Assembly (NCBI RefSeq): GCF_025336485.1
Contig: NZ_JAODAB010000008.1
Coordinates: forward strand, 165,040 to 229,039
Length of the DNA stretch: 64,000 bases
DNA from: Pseudomonas citri
Lineage (GTDB): Bacteria > Pseudomonadota > Gammaproteobacteria > Pseudomonadales > Pseudomonadaceae
Direction of reading: 5' to 3'
Shown: piece after piece, positions 63,492 through 64,000 of the stretch
Layout of the letters: every line of letters starts with the position of its first letter
How positions within the stretch are numbered: position 1 is the stretch's first letter
Translations under genes and position numbers: made by a program
Notes under the pieces: model-generated
Told to the model about the DNA's origin: nothing
The model's database searches: none
What the model saw: only the letters and a program-made list of their open reading frames with translations

Positions 63492-64000
63492 ATGAACAAC
63501 AATAATAGCCTGCTGCGCCATATACCCTGGCTTCTGCTGGCCGTCGCGGGAGCGTGCGCGCTGGGTGTCGTGGCCTTGCGCCGCGGCGAAGCCATCAACG
63601 CCCTCTGGATCGTCGTCGCCGCCGTGGCCCTCTACCTGGTCGCGTACCGCTACTACAGCCTCTTCATCGCCAATAACGTGATGCAACTCGATGCGCGCCG
63701 GGCCACGCCCGCCGTGCTCAACAACGATGGCCTGGACTATGTCCCGACCAACAAGCACATCCTCTTCGGCCACCACTTCGCGGCGATTGCCGGCGCGGGG
63801 CCGCTGGTCGGGCCGGTGCTGGCGGCGCAGATGGGCTACCTGCCCGGCACACTCTGGCTGATCGCCGGCGTGGTGCTGGCCGGGGCCGTGCAGGACTTCA
63901 TGGTCCTGTTCCTGTCCACCCGCCGCAACGGTCGCTCCCTGGGCGACATGGTGCGCGAGGAAATGGGCCGCATCCCCGGCACCATCGCGCTGTTCGGCTG
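63492..64000 (+). CDS. cstA: Carbon starvation protein CstA, 5' part only
   Basis: Peptide/pyruvate transporter of the CstA family. The N-terminal 169 residues visible include a helix (IPWLLLAVAGACALGVVALR), the signature YVPTNKHILFGHHFAAIAG, then GPLVGPVLAAQMGYLPG and VQDFMVLFLSTRRNGRSLGD. It is divergent from the PilZ gene, as PA4606 is in PAO1, and runs off the right edge. Confidence 0.95.
   Translation, partial: MNNNNSLLRHIPWLLLAVAGACALGVVALRRGEAINALWIVVAAVALYLVAYRYYSLFIANNVMQLDARRATPAVLNNDGLDYVPTNKHILFGHHFAAIAGAGPLVGPVLAAQMGYLPGTLWLIAGVVLAGAVQDFMVLFLSTRRNGRSLGDMVREEMGRIPGTIALFG

Overview
The window is chromosomal DNA of a Pseudomonas, most likely a member of the P. fluorescens complex. 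The base composition is GC-rich throughout. Gene families and gene order match what I recall of P. aeruginosa PAO1 in long blocks (leuS to rhlE, like PA3987-PA3950; the qui block, like PA0241-PA0245; cioAB, like PA3930-PA3929; fpr to cstA, like PA4615-PA4606). The gaps carry the GTGGGAGCAAGGCTTGCC-type and GTGGCGAGGGGAT-type palindromes typical of P. fluorescens-group intergenic DNA. I see no rRNA, tRNA, CRISPR array, prophage, transposase or integrase. Both ends cut genes: leuS at the left and cstA at the right.

Layout. 1-12.8 kb: leuS (partial), two small conserved genes, then a cell-envelope and RNA-maintenance run on the minus strand (miaB, phoH, ybeY, corC, lnt), a DUF1820 gene, a Sel1-repeat protein, and hemL, thiE and thiD. 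13.9-16.3 kb: the hybrid sensor kinase LadS. 16.4-20.6 kb: an AidB-like acyl-CoA dehydrogenase, AMP nucleosidase, a RluE-type pseudouridine synthase and a DUF2788 membrane protein. 20.7-24.1 kb: an Lrp-family regulator, a 414-base gap ending in a strong terminator (candidate small RNA or small protein), a secreted DUF6515-like protein, a FieF-type cation exporter and a lipoprotein. 24.1-35 kb: hrpB, a membrane protein coupled to a membrane-anchored endonuclease-fold protein, DUF2076, an NYN-domain protein coupled to a DEDDh exonuclease, a second Lrp-family regulator divergent from an EamA exporter, rhlE and a flavoprotein. 35-41.4 kb: histone-deacetylase-family protein, a 157-bp inverted-repeat element, GNAT, tesB and HAD genes, a secreted hydrolase, a YpfJ-type zinc metallopeptidase and a second EamA exporter.

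41.5-47.1 kb is a quinate/shikimate catabolic cluster: MFS transporter, 3-dehydroshikimate dehydratase QuiC1, a TetR regulator, and catabolic aroE and aroQ copies. Both of its promoter regions carry a PcaR-like (IclR) box paired with a second shared motif, which suggests control by both the protocatechuate/beta-ketoadipate pathway and the local TetR protein. 47.4-52.3 kb: trmA coupled to a purine permease, a small secreted protein, a DJ-1-family protein lacking the usual cysteine and an EntS-like MFS exporter. 52.6-55.4 kb: the cyanide-insensitive oxidase operon cioAB plus a 54-residue membrane peptide, behind an ANR/FNR-type box. 55.5-64 kb: rlmG, a LuxR solo, fpr, mscL, periplasmic catalase katB with ankB, radA, a PilZ protein and cstA.

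The window is mostly ordinary core genome. I find no convincing new multi-gene system. The observations most worth checking are the paired operators of the qui cluster, the terminated transcript at about 21.3-21.5 kb, the NYN/exonuclease pair, the cysteine-less DJ-1 protein, the LuxR solo beside fpr and the 157-bp repeat element. Family assignments and synteny are from memory of these families; no database search was run.
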